This document shows positions 63,691-64,000 of a stretch of 64,000 nt of DNA, one piece after another. The DNA is taken from assembly GCA_947179155.2 (NCBI GenBank), contig OX359266.1, positions 48,226,039 to 48,290,038 on the forward strand. The letters run 5' to 3'. A program made the position numbers and the translations under genes. Position 1 is the stretch's first letter. Each line of letters starts with the position of its first letter. The notes beneath the pieces are model-generated. The model saw only the letters and a program-made list of their open reading frames with translations, did not search any database and was not told the origin of the DNA. The DNA comes from Hedera helix. Taxonomy: Eukaryota; Streptophyta; Magnoliopsida; Apiales; Araliaceae.

Positions 63691-64000
63691 GTCTTTATTG
63701 ATGAGTTATTCCATTGCTCCTGCACGCAAGGATGGCAGTGAGGAACTTTCTCAAAGAATTGTTGCAACTTTGCTGAATTTATGGATGGGATCATTAGCAC
63801 TGAGGGCCTACTTGTCATTGCTGCAACCAATAGGCCTGACAGTATTGAACCTGCACTTAGGCGTCCTGGTAGACTTGATAGGGAAATTGAATTCGGTAAC
63901 TTTCGCTCTCTCTTCCATATTTAATTCCAATTTGTCTCTGAAACCTTTAGGCGTAGTAAGGAAAATTCAGCAAAGTTGCAACAGCCAAGGACCTTTTAGA

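Larger units (their letters stand above)
58641..63895 (+). pseudogene. Calmodulin-interacting protein 111-like AAA ATPase (CIP111/AFG2 family), decayed copy
   Basis: Exons seen: 58641-58952 (MPLKGKKNSKSASKL and on), 60248-60406 (ends ALAAVFPFSK), about 61033-61273, 62423-62627 and 63691-63895. Exon 62423-62627 carries an intact Walker A (GPPGTGKTS) and SQYYGEGERALHEVFDSASQ. Exon 63691 starts VFIDEL (Walker B) and ends RRPGRLDREIEF with ATNRPDSIEPA before it. Family proteins have a double-psi/N domain and two AAA modules and remodel protein complexes. Breaks: no exon follows FPFSK for the stretch that should begin VLKNGVRL; a one-base frameshift at about 61180; a 2-bp loss after 63708, giving a TGA at 63739; and a 1-bp loss at about 63781. 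The second AAA module would lie beyond the window. Confidence 0.85.

Noticed and set aside
1..64000. CRISPR arrays, operons, ribosome-binding sites or prophage
   Set aside because: Nothing of the kind is present. Spliced genes and repeats show a plant nuclear genome; the spaced palindromes at 5386-5734 are transposon subterminal repeats, not a CRISPR array.

Overview
This is nuclear DNA from a plant, most likely a eudicot. The window is very AT-rich and gene-sparse. Genes have many short GT..AG introns. The recognisable proteins are plant families: plant beta-tubulin with its three-exon layout, CYCB1-type cyclin, the plant-only SCAB actin-binding protein, plant MED26, plant mobile domain and FAR1. 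Repeats are typical plant DNA transposons, a solo LTR and a tRNA-derived SINE. An asterid is plausible but cannot be proved from the sequence.

Layout. 1-4530 is mostly unassigned and may hold the last exon of a gene entering from the left. 4604-4822 (+) is MOZART1/GIP1. 5281-8916 is a 3.6 kb terminal-inverted-repeat transposon with eight copies of a palindrome and two broken genes, one FAR1-like and one plant-mobile-domain. 8917-15700 is an AT-rich repeat zone with a solo LTR that has a perfect 5-bp target duplication and a nested Stowaway MITE, plus two more MITEs. 16423-19899 (+) is a nine-exon MED26-type Mediator gene. 20509-31122 is a recent tandem duplication of about 5.2 kb, largely non-coding; each copy has gained a different transposon since. 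32514-35640 (-) is beta-tubulin with a leader intron. 38264-40910 (-) is an eight-exon B1-type cyclin with a cluster of MSA-like promoter motifs. 42109-50930 (-) is a twelve-coding-exon SCAB gene with a leader intron. 50950-58600 is repeat-rich, with fragments of other genes, including a broken dolichol-phosphate GlcNAc-1-P transferase exon. 58641-63895 (+) is a decayed AAA ATPase gene of the CIP111/AFG2 family: middle exons missing, three frameshifts, and a hAT-like remnant, a SINE and a MITE in its introns and gaps.

How the genes relate. MOZART1 (gamma-tubulin complex), beta-tubulin, cyclin B1 and SCAB (actin) all act in cytoskeleton or division, and the beta-tubulin and cyclin promoters both carry AACGG motifs of the kind bound by MYB3R factors. 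Whether the clustering has meaning is unknown; it may be chance. Exon limits come from splice consensus, reading phase and family conservation; no transcript evidence was available.
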